This document shows, in pieces, positions 8,535 to 17,538 of a DNA stretch of 64,000 bases. Position 1 is the first letter of the stretch; each line of letters begins with the position of its first letter. The notes under the pieces were generated by a model that saw only the letters and a list, made by a program, of their open reading frames with translations, was not told the DNA's origin and ran no database searches. The translations under genes and the position numbers were made by a program. Origin of the DNA: Pontibacter sp. G13. Lineage in GTDB: Bacteria; Bacteroidota; Bacteroidia; J057. The stretch covers positions 6,882,001 to 6,946,000 of the forward strand of contig NZ_CP134696.1 of the NCBI RefSeq assembly GCF_031851795.1, in the 5' to 3' direction.

Positions 8535-9455
8535 TTAAAATTTGGTCTGATGCTGAGCTCGGTATTCCACGGGACTCATCCCCGTTTTGGCTTTGAACAA
8601 TTTGCTGAAATGATTGGGGTAATTGAATCCCAAATCATAGGCGACCTGACCTACGGGAATGTCCGAGGCAAGCAGATGGTTTTTGGCGCGGTCGATGAGG
8701 TGGAAATGGATGTGTTCCAATGCGCTTTTTCCAGTCTCCTTTTTGAGCAAATCGCTCAGGTAGTGTGCAGACATATTGAGGGCTTCCCCGCAATAGGAGA
8801 CGGTGGGAACCCCTATCTCGACAGGTTTTCCTGCTTCGAAATAGTCGATCAATAGGGCCTCAAACCGACTGACGATATCTCGATTTTGGAGCGTTCTCGT
8901 GAAGAATTGCCGATCATAATACCGGGTGCAGTAATCCAGCAATAACCCCAAAGTATTGACCATCAGGTCATGACTATGCCGATCGAGATTTTGGGTGTAT
9001 TCCTCCTGAATTTTTTGGATGAGGTCGGTGACACTGGTTTGCTCGTGGTCGGACAAGTGAAGGGCTTCGTGCGTCTCATACGAAAAGAAGGAATAGCTTC
9101 CGATTTTCCTCCCCAATTCAGACCCCCGAATGAGATCTGGATGAAAGATTAAGGTCCAGCCGGAACTCCCCGAATGTATCTTCGGCTTTGGAACCTCGAT
9201 AATCTGCCCAGGTCGGGTGAATACCATGGTCCCCTCCTGAAAGTCATATTGATTTCTTCCATACCCCAAATGACCGGAAATGCCAACTTTCAGGCTGATC
9301 TGGTAGACCTCCAATTCATACCTCATATCTCCATAATCGAAATTGGTCATGGAATCGGTAATCGGCAAAATCGAAATCATGGGATGCCTCGGACTCGGAA
9401 GCCCGTAAAACTGATGGATTTGATGAATCGTCTGAATCCGGATAAGATCACCCAT
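8535..9455 (-). CDS. AraC family transcriptional regulator
   Basis: 306 residues. The C-terminal ~100 residues form the double helix-turn-helix; the second HTH shows VAYDLGFNYPNHFSKLFK followed by GMSPVEYR, the AraC signature. The N-terminal part is a cupin-like sensor domain (MVFTRPGQIIEVPKPK). It is the last gene of a leftward run: hydrolase (10909), SRPBCC protein (9977), this gene, with gaps of 29 and 18 bp. It therefore probably controls that operon. Effector unknown. Confidence 0.88.
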   Translation of the reverse strand: MGDLIRIQTIHQIHQFYGLPSPRHPMISILPITDSMTNFDYGDMRYELEVYQISLKVGISGHLGYGRNQYDFQEGTMVFTRPGQIIEVPKPKIHSGSSGWTLIFHPDLIRGSELGRKIGSYSFFSYETHEALHLSDHEQTSVTDLIQKIQEEYTQNLDRHSHDLMVNTLGLLLDYCTRYYDRQFFTRTLQNRDIVSRFEALLIDYFEAGKPVEIGVPTVSYCGEALNMSAHYLSDLLKKETGKSALEHIHFHLIDRAKNHLLASDIPVGQVAYDLGFNYPNHFSKLFKAKTGMSPVEYRAQHQTKF

Positions 9456-9473
9456 AGAACAAATGCCTGAGAA

Positions 9474-9977
9474 TTATTGGGGAGAAGTTGGCGTCGTAAT
9501 ATACGTCTTCAAATCATCCAGCAATTGCTGGTAGGAAGCTCCCACAGAAGCGGGGCTCCAAAAAGGAACCATGATGCCACGGTATTCCTCCCGAATTTCC
9601 ACACGGGTCCCACCTGCCTCTGGAGTGAGGATATACCGATGGTGGAAGGTCAAAATACCCGGCATACCGCCCGACTGTTGAATCTCTTGATTGGGAATGA
9701 GCCGTTGTACCCGAGCCTTGATTTCAGAAGACGATTTCTCAATATCGTGAAAATCGTAGGTGATTTCCTGACCTTCGATCAGTTGACCTTCTTTGGGAAC
9801 CAAGATTTTGTTCCAAGCCTGAACCTGATCTAGATTCGTGAGTAATTTCCATACTTGATCGGGGGAGACTGGGACGCTCACTGAAGCATGGACAGACTTT
9901 TTCCCGAGGAAATAGAGCGCCAGCAGGATGACCAAGATCAGCCCGCCAACGCCCAACCATTTGGCTTGAAGTAGCAT
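9474..9977 (-). CDS. SRPBCC family protein with N-terminal membrane anchor
   Basis: 167 residues from the ATG at 9977. One N-terminal transmembrane helix (LGVGGLILVILLALYFLG) is followed by a START/Bet v1-like fold: HASVSVPVSPDQVWKLLTN opens the domain and a Trp, the strands and a final helix (ASYQQLLDDLKTYI) complete it. Such proteins bind hydrophobic ligands in a cavity, and the polyketide-cyclase-like members carry no conserved catalytic residue. It lies between an alpha/beta hydrolase and an AraC regulator in one operon. Ligand unknown. Confidence 0.78.
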   Translation of the reverse strand: MLLQAKWLGVGGLILVILLALYFLGKKSVHASVSVPVSPDQVWKLLTNLDQVQAWNKILVPKEGQLIEGQEITYDFHDIEKSSSEIKARVQRLIPNQEIQQSGGMPGILTFHHRYILTPEAGGTRVEIREEYRGIMVPFWSPASVGASYQQLLDDLKTYITTPTSPQ

Positions 9978-10006
9978 GATTGAGAGGTTGATGTGAGAAT
10001 TATGCG

Positions 10007-10909
10007 TTAAATGGCCGCCCTTCGCAAGCCCATGTGCCCTTGAAACCATTCCAAAATAGGGGTAGGATTATGCCCAATCCAATCATAGGCAGCGCCTCGC
10101 TTTTTCTCCAAATCTAGCCAGAGCATTTCTTTCTCCACTTGGAGATCATCGAAATATTGTTGAACCATGTCCAAGTTGGTCATAGGATCTTGCCGGTTCT
10201 GAATGACAAGCGTGGGAACTGAAATGTCCTTGGCGTATGGGAGGAATGAATCCCCCGTGAGGTCCACATCGCGATGCTTATGGTTGTATTCGTTACCCGC
10301 ATCGATCAAAAACTTGGGAAGGCCCATCGCAGCAACAAAATAATCATAAGTGAGTGGCTGGATGGCGATGAGGGTTTTTACTTTCGGGTTGTTTTTCAAG
10401 GCCGGCTCTAGGCCATAGGCAAATGTGGTAGAAGCGGCCCCCATGCAGATGCTCAAAAGGCCAATAGAAGCATGCTCAAATTGCGGTAAACTGGAAACAT
10501 AATCCACAGCCGCCAAAACATCTTTCCTTTCCTCGACCCCCCAAGTTACCCAAGGGGTAGTCCCAGTGCCACTATCACCGTGATTACGAAGGTCATACAT
10601 GAACACGGAGTATCCTGCTTCAACGAGATACTTGGCATGATTGAGGAAATGGATATCTGAAGTCCAAAGGGCGTTTTTCATCATACCTTTGCCTTCTTGC
10701 GTGTATCCACATCGCGAGCATTGAACGCCGAAATGGGATTGGATGATGACCTGATCCGTGGATTCGCCCAAGAGCCAACCCGATAATTCCACGCCATCCT
10801 TGGCTGGGAAGGTCACAGATTGATAGTCCAGACCGAATGAATCTGGGGTTTCGAAAACCGGAGATTTGCCCGGCTTGATCATGAGATCTGAGATGGATTT
10901 GCCAAACAT
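10007..10909 (-). CDS. Alpha/beta hydrolase with apparent cysteine nucleophile
   Basis: 300 residues. The alpha/beta hydrolase fold is clear: FMYDLRNHGDSG after strand 4, and a nucleophile elbow at GLLSICMGA in which Cys155 occupies the nucleophile position normally held by Ser in G-x-S-x-G. The acid is probably Asp in VIQNRQDPMTN, and His is in DWIGHNPTP. A QCSRC motif (64-68) is unusual. Cys nucleophiles occur in dienelactone hydrolases; alternatively the enzyme is inactive or a non-hydrolytic relative. First gene of the operon with the SRPBCC protein and the AraC regulator. Confidence 0.75.
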   Translation of the reverse strand: MFGKSISDLMIKPGKSPVFETPDSFGLDYQSVTFPAKDGVELSGWLLGESTDQVIIQSHFGVQCSRCGYTQEGKGMMKNALWTSDIHFLNHAKYLVEAGYSVFMYDLRNHGDSGTGTTPWVTWGVEERKDVLAAVDYVSSLPQFEHASIGLLSICMGAASTTFAYGLEPALKNNPKVKTLIAIQPLTYDYFVAAMGLPKFLIDAGNEYNHKHRDVDLTGDSFLPYAKDISVPTLVIQNRQDPMTNLDMVQQYFDDLQVEKEMLWLDLEKKRGAAYDWIGHNPTPILEWFQGHMGLRRAAI

Positions 10910-11033
10910 AACTTGAGGTACTTTGGATGATTACCAATTCGACCCTCAAATGTTGATGTTTCTGTCTAAAGGCATGGATACATTCCGCAGAAAGACCGAT
11001 ACCAATTGCAGAAAGACAGTTGACTATGCCTCG

Positions 11034-11798
11034 CTAGTCCCAAATTCCATTGTCCATCGTGAAGATATGCGGCTTGTCGTCCGTGACCATCAGGGTATGC
11101 TCATGCTGAGTCATGAAACCGCCCTTGTTGCCGACCATCGTCCAGCCATCGGATTCTGTGATCGCCAATTCTGAGTGGGTGGAAATGAAGGTTTCGATAG
11201 CTACAACGGAATTGCGCTTGAATCGACGGCGATTGTAGCGGTCTCGATAATTGAGGATCTCACGCGGTGCTTCGTGGAGGCTTCTTCCTACACCATGACC
11301 GGCGAGATTGCGGATCACTTTGTACCCACGTTTGTTGGCTTCGGTCTCCATAATGTGGCCGACATCAGAGATTTTGACTCCATGCTGGATCTGATCAATG
11401 GCCGCCTTTAGGATCTCTTTGGAAGCTTCCACCAACGGCTGATGTCCATGAATATCTTCTCCCAAAACAAAGGAAGCTCCATTGTCAGCCCAATAGCCAT
11501 TCAATTCCGCCGATACGTCGATGTTGACAAGATCTCCCTCTTGTAGGATGGTATGGCTGGTTGGGATTCCGTGGCAAAACTGGTTGCGGATGCTGATGCA
11601 GGTATATCCGGGGAAACGATAAGTCTCCTTGGGAGCGGATTTGGCACCGAAACTGGCGAGCATTTTTCCACCCAATTCATCCAACTCTTTGGTGGACATA
11701 CCGGGTGCGGCAAATTTGACCATCGCCTTCAGCGTTTGGGCGACTGCTTCACTGACGAGTTTCATTCCCTCGAAATCGAGGTGGCCTTGAATAGACAT
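11034..11798 (-). CDS. map: Methionine aminopeptidase, type I
   Basis: 254 residues, the usual length for bacterial type Ia. All five metal ligands are present: D94 (NIDVSAE), D105 (ADNGAS), H168 (GHGVGRSLHE), E202 (AIETF) and E233 (QHEHT). The substrate-site His76 lies in FCHGIP. The enzyme removes the initiator Met from nascent proteins in the cytoplasm. Here it stands alone; in many bacteria map sits in the ribosomal-protein operon near secY, so this may be a second copy. Confidence 0.93.
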   Translation of the reverse strand: MSIQGHLDFEGMKLVSEAVAQTLKAMVKFAAPGMSTKELDELGGKMLASFGAKSAPKETYRFPGYTCISIRNQFCHGIPTSHTILQEGDLVNIDVSAELNGYWADNGASFVLGEDIHGHQPLVEASKEILKAAIDQIQHGVKISDVGHIMETEANKRGYKVIRNLAGHGVGRSLHEAPREILNYRDRYNRRRFKRNSVVAIETFISTHSELAITESDGWTMVGNKGGFMTQHEHTLMVTDDKPHIFTMDNGIWD

Positions 11799-12154
11799 GA
11801 ATATTGGGATTGATTGAGATCGGGCGGTAAAGGTATGATTCTTTGCTTAAATGTGGAAATCTGTAAGGGAATCGACTACCGGATGAATCGTTTGTTTTAT
11901 GGCTGGAATAAAAAAGTACATGAAATTACCCCTTTCCAAAATGATCAGCGGGTGCTGGATGGCATTCCTGTATATTTTGGCAACTTGTAACTGGTTGATT
12001 GATAGGGGGAAGATTGAGGCACTTATTGGGGTGTTTCTTTCCTGAGGCATCGTACCCTCTTCCAGTCTCTACCTGAAAATCTGAAAACGTCAACTTCAAG
12101 GAATTACTCACCGATTAATTAATCAGTCTTTGGTGATAATCGCTAACTTGCAAT
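11799..12154. other. Divergent intergenic region with a 12-bp palindrome
   Basis: This 356-bp region lies between map (leftward) and the gene at 12155. No convincing gene is present. It contains the perfect palindrome GATTAATTAATC (12113-12124). A TAACTTGC box ends 3 bp before the ATG at 12155, which would give an almost leaderless transcript if it is a -7 element. Confidence 0.4.
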
Positions 12155-12760
12155 ATGTCGAAGATTGATCTTTTTGGTAAGCACAAACGTGAAATATGGC
12201 AGCAGCTAGCCGAACAAATTGACGGAGACTTTTTCCGTGGCAAAATGTTCCGGCCAGATCGTGTGGAAGCCTATTATGGGGATTGGATGGTCACGCTAGA
12301 CACCTATACCGTCGACAAGGCTGTTTATACCCGCATCAGAGCGCCCTATGTCAACCGAGATGATTTTGTATTCAAGATCTTTCGCGAGCATGCAGGCCAT
12401 CGGCTCATCAAAGCGCTGGGTATGGAGGACATCGAGGTCGGGCATCCTGAGTTTGATCAAGATTTTGTCATCCAGGGAAGCGATGAGCGAAAGCTCCAAA
12501 TGATGTTTGCCAATCCCAAAATCCGGCAGTTGATCAGTTTTCAACCCAAAATCATCCTTCAATTGAAGCGGGAAGCGGGCCTTTTTCAGAAGCCTCCATT
12601 TCCCAAAGATGTGAACGAGCTCTATTACCAGGTCGGTGGAATCCTCAAGAATCTCGAGCAATTGCACGATCTGTTTGACCTTTTTGCTGAGACACTCGAT
12701 CACCTCTGCGCGATTGGAACCGCCTACGAGGACGACCCCAAGTTTAAATACTATACCTGA
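12155..12760 (+). CDS. Conserved hypothetical soluble protein
   Basis: 201 residues, no signal peptide or membrane helix. The segment GHPEFDQDFVIQGSDERKL, followed by a long amphipathic stretch, resembles the pattern in DUF3137-like and related proteins (g-peFD-rfvv-s-d). The C-terminal ~50 residues (NELYYQVGGILKNLEQLH…) are predicted helical. Function is unknown and the family suggestion is tentative. It is a single-gene transcript closed by the hairpin at 12812. Confidence 0.6.
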   Translation: MSKIDLFGKHKREIWQQLAEQIDGDFFRGKMFRPDRVEAYYGDWMVTLDTYTVDKAVYTRIRAPYVNRDDFVFKIFREHAGHRLIKALGMEDIEVGHPEFDQDFVIQGSDERKLQMMFANPKIRQLISFQPKIILQLKREAGLFQKPPFPKDVNELYYQVGGILKNLEQLHDLFDLFAETLDHLCAIGTAYEDDPKFKYYT

Positions 12761-12811
12761 GTAAGAACTGCTTGAAGCATTTCGCTTAGGGCGGCTCACT
12801 CCATTCATTCA

Positions 12812-12854
12812 AAAACGCCTGTAGATATTCTTTGTGAATAACTACAGGCGTTTT
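12812..12854. terminator. Bidirectional terminator
   Basis: A perfect 13-bp stem, AAAACGCCTGTAG (12812-12824) with CTACAGGCGTTTT (12842-12854), has A-runs and T-runs on the two sides. It can act in both directions between the convergent genes ending at 12760 and 12895. Confidence 0.85.
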
Positions 12855-12894
12855 GCCTTGCTGGAGGATTGTGACCTATCAGGACTGCGCTATG

Positions 12895-14238
12895 TTATTC
12901 CGGAGTCTGAAGCTTCTTGATCAGTTTTCGGACAGATAGCAAGATGGAAAATGTCCGACTCGTCAACCAAAAAAGCTCTCCAGTTTCTAGGTTCTTCGCA
13001 TACAGCCTGTAGTAATAGTCCGTGTCATAGGACACCGTTCTTACACCGTTCTGCTGGTGGATATCCTTGGTGATGATTTGTGATTCATGGACAAAGACCT
13101 GATACTTCGCTCCGCTTACTTGGTCTTGGGATTCGACAAAGTGGATGGGATAGGGATAGTCCTCAAATGCCTGCCTGATTCGTTTTTCGTCTCCATCCTC
13201 TGGAATTCCGGTCAGAGGACCGATCATGACCGCCACCACCTTGGATTGAGTAAAATCTTCGGGGATGTTGGTTTCTTTCGCTTCGGGTTCTGCAATCTGA
13301 ATGAAATGATCTAGATGGAGGCAGCCGTATGTCCGAAACAAAAGATTGAAGGCTTGCCCGGCCTTGCGTATGAGCTTTCGATCCAAAACGGGTTCTTGCT
13401 GCGAAGTCTTTTGAGACATGAATGATTGGGTCAGAAGAACCTCGTTGGTTTCCGTACTGCGTAATTTGAAAGCTGCTCCAGAATACACGGTGCTTCTAGG
13501 ACAAAACTCTATGTAAAAATACCCGGAAACTCCCTGTTGAACCATTTTGTCGATTCGAGCTTTGGGAACTATTTCGTAAGGGCTAAATCTCCAAATCCGC
13601 TTGAAATAGTTTTGCTCAGGCTTTTTGGCCAAGGCTTCCTCAGGTACCAGGAGCGTATGTTGGGACATCACTTCCCGAATGAAAGTCATGGATTGTGTTG
13701 CTAGCACGTTTCCAGTGGCCCATGTTTCCTCCGTCCAAGGTGCGGAAGGATCATATTTCATGATTTCCCGTCTGAGGTCATTCCACATCTGGGTCATGGA
13801 TGGAACACTCCACACATCATAGCTCCCGATGAACAGGCTGGCAGCCAAGTGAAAGTCTTGATCCTCACTCTGGACAAAAACCTGCATGGAAGAAGTGCTA
13901 TTATATCTGAAGGGAGATAGAAATAGATAATCCCCTTTCTTCTTGGTAGGCATGGACTTCAGGTCCATATCCTCAATGATCAATTCTGAATCTGCGAAAT
14001 CGGATGCTGCAAAACTCTCTTGCATGATTCGAGCATAGCGTTTTTTTGCAGGGGCGCTATCTCTTTTTCTGTAGGTCTTATCAGGATCCATTAGCGCCAG
14101 CGGGCCTTTGGGATCAAAGGGTGGGAGTACAACCGATCGATTGAGAAGCTGAATTCCGGCAGCAGTTTTTGGGGCTTGTTGGGCAAATGCCTGAATGCTT
14201 CCCAGAAATAGGGCCAGGCCGAGCAGAATGTGTTTCAT
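12895..14238 (-). CDS. Secreted hypothetical protein
   Basis: 447 residues from the ATG at 14238, which begins a signal peptide (MKHILLGLALFLGSIQAFAQ). No family is recognised. There are no further membrane helices. The sequence is rich in aromatic residues, with EEVLLTQSF-type strands and a C-terminal segment (VRTVSYDTDYYYRLYAKN, TGELFWLTSRTF) suggesting a domain that appears twice: GSYDVWSVPSMTQMW and the later one both resemble 'lipoprotein-like' beta domains. Probably periplasmic or surface-bound. It lies 90 bp downstream of the decarboxylase on the same strand and may be read from the same transcript. Confidence 0.55.
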   Translation of the reverse strand: MKHILLGLALFLGSIQAFAQQAPKTAAGIQLLNRSVVLPPFDPKGPLALMDPDKTYRKRDSAPAKKRYARIMQESFAASDFADSELIIEDMDLKSMPTKKKGDYLFLSPFRYNSTSSMQVFVQSEDQDFHLAASLFIGSYDVWSVPSMTQMWNDLRREIMKYDPSAPWTEETWATGNVLATQSMTFIREVMSQHTLLVPEEALAKKPEQNYFKRIWRFSPYEIVPKARIDKMVQQGVSGYFYIEFCPRSTVYSGAAFKLRSTETNEVLLTQSFMSQKTSQQEPVLDRKLIRKAGQAFNLLFRTYGCLHLDHFIQIAEPEAKETNIPEDFTQSKVVAVMIGPLTGIPEDGDEKRIRQAFEDYPYPIHFVESQDQVSGAKYQVFVHESQIITKDIHQQNGVRTVSYDTDYYYRLYAKNLETGELFWLTSRTFSILLSVRKLIKKLQTPE

Positions 14239-14328
14239 GGTTCGGGTGAATGAAATGAAAATCTGGCCAAAGGTAATATTTCTATTGCCTTTGGCCAATG
14301 GGATGAATTGAATATTTTGAATATAGAA

Positions 14329-15780
14329 TTATTGCAAATCCCGTCCTGCAAGATCTGTCTGTATCCGGTCGATCATCGCCAACGCCCGGTCGATATCGGC
14401 CTTGTGGGTCCGGAAGGATAGCAAGGCGATTCGGGTCACATACCTTCCATCGACTCTCGAAGAACTCAGGAATACTTCACCGTCTTGATAGATTGCCTGC
14501 TGGAGCGCTTCATTGTAAATGTCCGGATCGGTTTGCTTGGCTGGGTACCAAAAGAAACTCACGGATAGATCCGGATCTGGACCGACCTCGAATCCTCGTT
14601 CTATCAAGCCTTGCCGGAAATATCGAATGAGCTCCGTCTTTTCTTCCAAACAAGCTTTGAAGGGTTCCAAGCCATGAAGCAACATGGGCAGCCACATCCG
14701 AAATGCCCGAAAATGCTTGGTCAATTCTGGCGAAACATCCGCAGGATTCACCGGCAAATCAGGATGGAGGGCGTCTTGCATGTACTGCGCGGTGTAATGG
14801 TGGGAATGAAACATGGCCTCGCGATCCTTGACGAGGACTCCGGCAGTTCCATAAGGCAGGAACATGCTTTTGTGCGGATCGATCACCAGCGAATCCGCCA
14901 TTTCGATCCCCTGAAACTTGGCCTTGAGCTTATCCACCAAGATGAAAAATCCTCCATAGGCGGCATCGATATGATACCAAAGCCCTTCCGATCGGGCGAT
15001 CATTCCGATTTCTTCCAAGGGATCAATCGCCCCAGTATCGGTAGTTCCGGCGGAGGCAATCACCAAAAAAGGATTCAGCCCAGCTTGCTTATCCTTTGTG
15101 ATTGCGTCTCTCAGGGCATCTGTCCTGAGCTTGAAGGACTCGTCCAACGGAATCTCACGGATCTGCACGTCTTCCAGTCCGATGATTCGGAGGGCCTTCT
15201 GGATGCAGTGATGGACATGAGCACTGAGGTAAATGACGGACTGGGTAATCCGCTCATTTTTGATGGCGTATTTGTCGCGGGCAGCAGTCAAGGCGATCAG
15301 ATTGGCGACAGAGCCTCCAGAAGGCAAATTCCCCACCGATGATGGCGGGAATCCAAAAACCTCCTTCATCCAATCGAGCAGTTTATGCTCCATCTGGACA
15401 GCTCCGGGAGAACCAAAATAGATGCCTCCATACTCATTGGTAATATCGACCATGAAATCCGCGAGGGCAGAAGCATACAAGCCACCTCCGGGTATGTATC
15501 CCATGTGACGGCCTGTTGCTGCTGAAATACCTTTTCGGATGACTTGTTTGTCATACTCAGCCAAGATCTGCTGCATGGGAAGCGGAGCCTTCTCCAAGTC
15601 AAAGGAAAGGTCCGGATCACCCGGAAAGTAGCCAGGGAAATCGTCGATGTTTTGAAGAAAATGGAAGGCTTGCTGGAGGACTTGCTCAGTCCAAGCTTCG
15701 CGCTGATCCTGGGGTACTTCTAGTTGTCTGGCGGCCGCTTCAAGGGCTTCCAGATCAGAAAAAAAAGATGTTTCGGGCAT
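14329..15780 (-). CDS. PLP-dependent decarboxylase, aromatic-amino-acid/glutamate decarboxylase family
   Basis: 483 residues, the expected group II decarboxylase size. The PLP lysine is K304 in VIDPHKSMFLPYG. HIDAAYGGF (H270, D272) stacks on and binds the cofactor pyridine, and LPSGGSVANL (152-161) binds its phosphate. The enzyme decarboxylates an amino acid to the amine. The HKSM context and the length favour the aromatic-L-amino-acid decarboxylase branch over glutamate decarboxylase, but the substrate is not proven. It starts 36 bp after a P450 gene on the same strand, which suggests a shared pathway that oxidises and decarboxylates an aromatic compound. Confidence 0.88.
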   Translation of the reverse strand: MPETSFFSDLEALEAAARQLEVPQDQREAWTEQVLQQAFHFLQNIDDFPGYFPGDPDLSFDLEKAPLPMQQILAEYDKQVIRKGISAATGRHMGYIPGGGLYASALADFMVDITNEYGGIYFGSPGAVQMEHKLLDWMKEVFGFPPSSVGNLPSGGSVANLIALTAARDKYAIKNERITQSVIYLSAHVHHCIQKALRIIGLEDVQIREIPLDESFKLRTDALRDAITKDKQAGLNPFLVIASAGTTDTGAIDPLEEIGMIARSEGLWYHIDAAYGGFFILVDKLKAKFQGIEMADSLVIDPHKSMFLPYGTAGVLVKDREAMFHSHHYTAQYMQDALHPDLPVNPADVSPELTKHFRAFRMWLPMLLHGLEPFKACLEEKTELIRYFRQGLIERGFEVGPDPDLSVSFFWYPAKQTDPDIYNEALQQAIYQDGEVFLSSSRVDGRYVTRIALLSFRTHKADIDRALAMIDRIQTDLAGRDLQ

Positions 15781-15816
15781 GAGGGCAATGGGCAGTTGGG
15801 AGGTGTTTCCTCCTAA

Positions 15817-17229
15817 TTATGAGGGATTGAGGGTGGTTTCCGATTCTGAATGCAATGTACCTGAAGAAGATGCCATTCGCTTGAAAAGCATCTGGATGCC
15901 ACGTTTGGGCAGCGGGAATGGAAGATACTGATAGGTCAGATCTTGTCCGGGCACCAATTCGAATTCAAAGTTGCGGAGAATATGCATGAGCATCAATTTC
16001 ATCTCCAGCATAGCAAAGTGTTGCCCGATGCAAGTTCTAGGACCTCCGCCAAAGGGAATGTAGGTGCATGGCTCAGCTTGGTCTTCCGCACGGTCTGGAT
16101 GGAATCGAGCAGGATCAAACGCCTTCGGGTCGGTCCATGGGCCTTGCTGATGGGCCGCCCAGATGCTGACCATGACTTGGTAATCTTTGGGAATTTTGTG
16201 TCCCTGAAACTCCACATCTTCGGTGACTTTCCTGAATCCGCCGGGGATAGTTGGGACATAGCGCATGCCTTCCCAAATCACATGATCCAAGATCGGTTCG
16301 GATATGTTCCCCAAATCGATTTGCCCGCTTTCGTCGGAAAGGGTTGCTCGCAAGGTCTCCAAATGCTGCGGATGCTGGGAAAGTTGGAGCAATAGGTTCG
16401 AAGTGGCGGTCACCGTGGTATCGTGTCCAGCGAATACCTGAAGGAGGATTTCGTCGAGGATGGCTTGATCTGAGAGGGGTTCTCCTGTGTCCTTTCCTGC
16501 CAAGATCAAGCTCCCGAGAATGTCCTTGGGCTGATGGTCGAGCTCCTGACGCGCTGCCAAGATCGGGGCCAGATAAGATTGGATTTCCAGTCTTGAACGA
16601 TAAGCTTTGCCGAATTTCGTGAAGGGCAGTTTCCACGGGAGTAGAGCAAAAAAACCATCTAGCCAAATTTCCAGATGGTGTGAAAGGAAAGCTCGATCGA
16701 CTTGGGTCTCTCCAAAAATCATGACCAAGATGATATCAAAAGCCAGGCTGCGAATAGCCGGTACAATATCAAACGATTCTTGGGTGTCCCACTTGGCAAG
16801 ATGGGATTCGATTACCGCCTCAATTTGGGGACGATATTGGTCCACGACCTTTCGCTGGAAGAATGGAGCCAGTAGTTTACGTCTAGATCGATGCTCCTTC
16901 CCGGTCAGGACCACCATGGATTCGGGGCCCAAAAGGGTCCGAATGGTTTTGGGCCACTCATTGACGAGGTACTTGTTTTCCCCCTGAAATACCCAAAAGT
17001 TGGCCTTGGCGCCACTCATGAATATCGTGCGTTTTCCGAGTAGATGGGTGCGGAAAATGGAACCGTATTTCTGAGTTCGTTTGGGAATGAAATTCGGTGG
17101 ACCTCCTAGAAAGTCTAGCGTTTCTCCCACCAAGGGGAGTCCTTCCGAGCCGGGCGGCAAAGTAGCTGAGGAAAACGCCGAGTGGTCTACCGGGCATTTG
17201 GAAGCTGATTGCGAGGAGGATTCAGACAT
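15817..17229 (-). CDS. Cytochrome P450, CYP120/CYP26-like
   Basis: 470 residues from the ATG at 17229. Signatures: I-helix AGHDTT (267-272), ExxR motif E320-G-M-R323, PERF-equivalent around FDPARFHPDR, and the haem loop FGGGPRTCIG with Cys400. No membrane anchor, so it is a soluble bacterial P450 that needs separate redox partners; none is encoded nearby. The N-terminal LPPGSEGLPLVGETLDFL and overall motif style recall CYP120 (retinoid hydroxylase of cyanobacteria) and CYP26. With carotenoid genes elsewhere in the window, a retinoid- or apocarotenoid-like substrate is possible but speculative. A PLP decarboxylase lies directly downstream. Confidence 0.9.
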   Translation of the reverse strand: MSESSSQSASKCPVDHSAFSSATLPPGSEGLPLVGETLDFLGGPPNFIPKRTQKYGSIFRTHLLGKRTIFMSGAKANFWVFQGENKYLVNEWPKTIRTLLGPESMVVLTGKEHRSRRKLLAPFFQRKVVDQYRPQIEAVIESHLAKWDTQESFDIVPAIRSLAFDIILVMIFGETQVDRAFLSHHLEIWLDGFFALLPWKLPFTKFGKAYRSRLEIQSYLAPILAARQELDHQPKDILGSLILAGKDTGEPLSDQAILDEILLQVFAGHDTTVTATSNLLLQLSQHPQHLETLRATLSDESGQIDLGNISEPILDHVIWEGMRYVPTIPGGFRKVTEDVEFQGHKIPKDYQVMVSIWAAHQQGPWTDPKAFDPARFHPDRAEDQAEPCTYIPFGGGPRTCIGQHFAMLEMKLMLMHILRNFEFELVPGQDLTYQYLPFPLPKRGIQMLFKRMASSSGTLHSESETTLNPS

Positions 17230-17538
17230 GATGATTCGAAGATTTGTAGCATTCAAATTGCCTAAAAATCTCTCGTTCTGCAACCTGAGCGTGAAGGGGA
17301 ATTAATCATGGGAAGGAATATTGCAAACGAATCTGGGGACAATTTGCCAGAATCAGATGCAGCATTCAGCGTCTCTCCAAAGCGTGAATGGACAGCTGAG
17401 GGCACGTTTTCCCATTTATCCAGTCAAAACGAGACTTCCCCAACTGAAGGGACTCCTTGGCTAAGTGTCACTTTCTGCATGGGGGTTCCCTTCCGAGATT
17501 AGCATCATCAATTCATGTCCAACCTTCAATCCCTTACG
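17230..17538. other. Divergent promoter region, no gene seen
   Basis: This 309-bp stretch lies between the P450 start (leftward) and the SIMPL-like gene (rightward). Short reading frames here lack family features. No clear repeat or hairpin was found. Confidence 0.4.

Noticed and set aside
14611-15342. 243-residue plus-strand frame antisense to the decarboxylase
   Set aside because: Mirror of a strongly supported gene; no recognisable domain.
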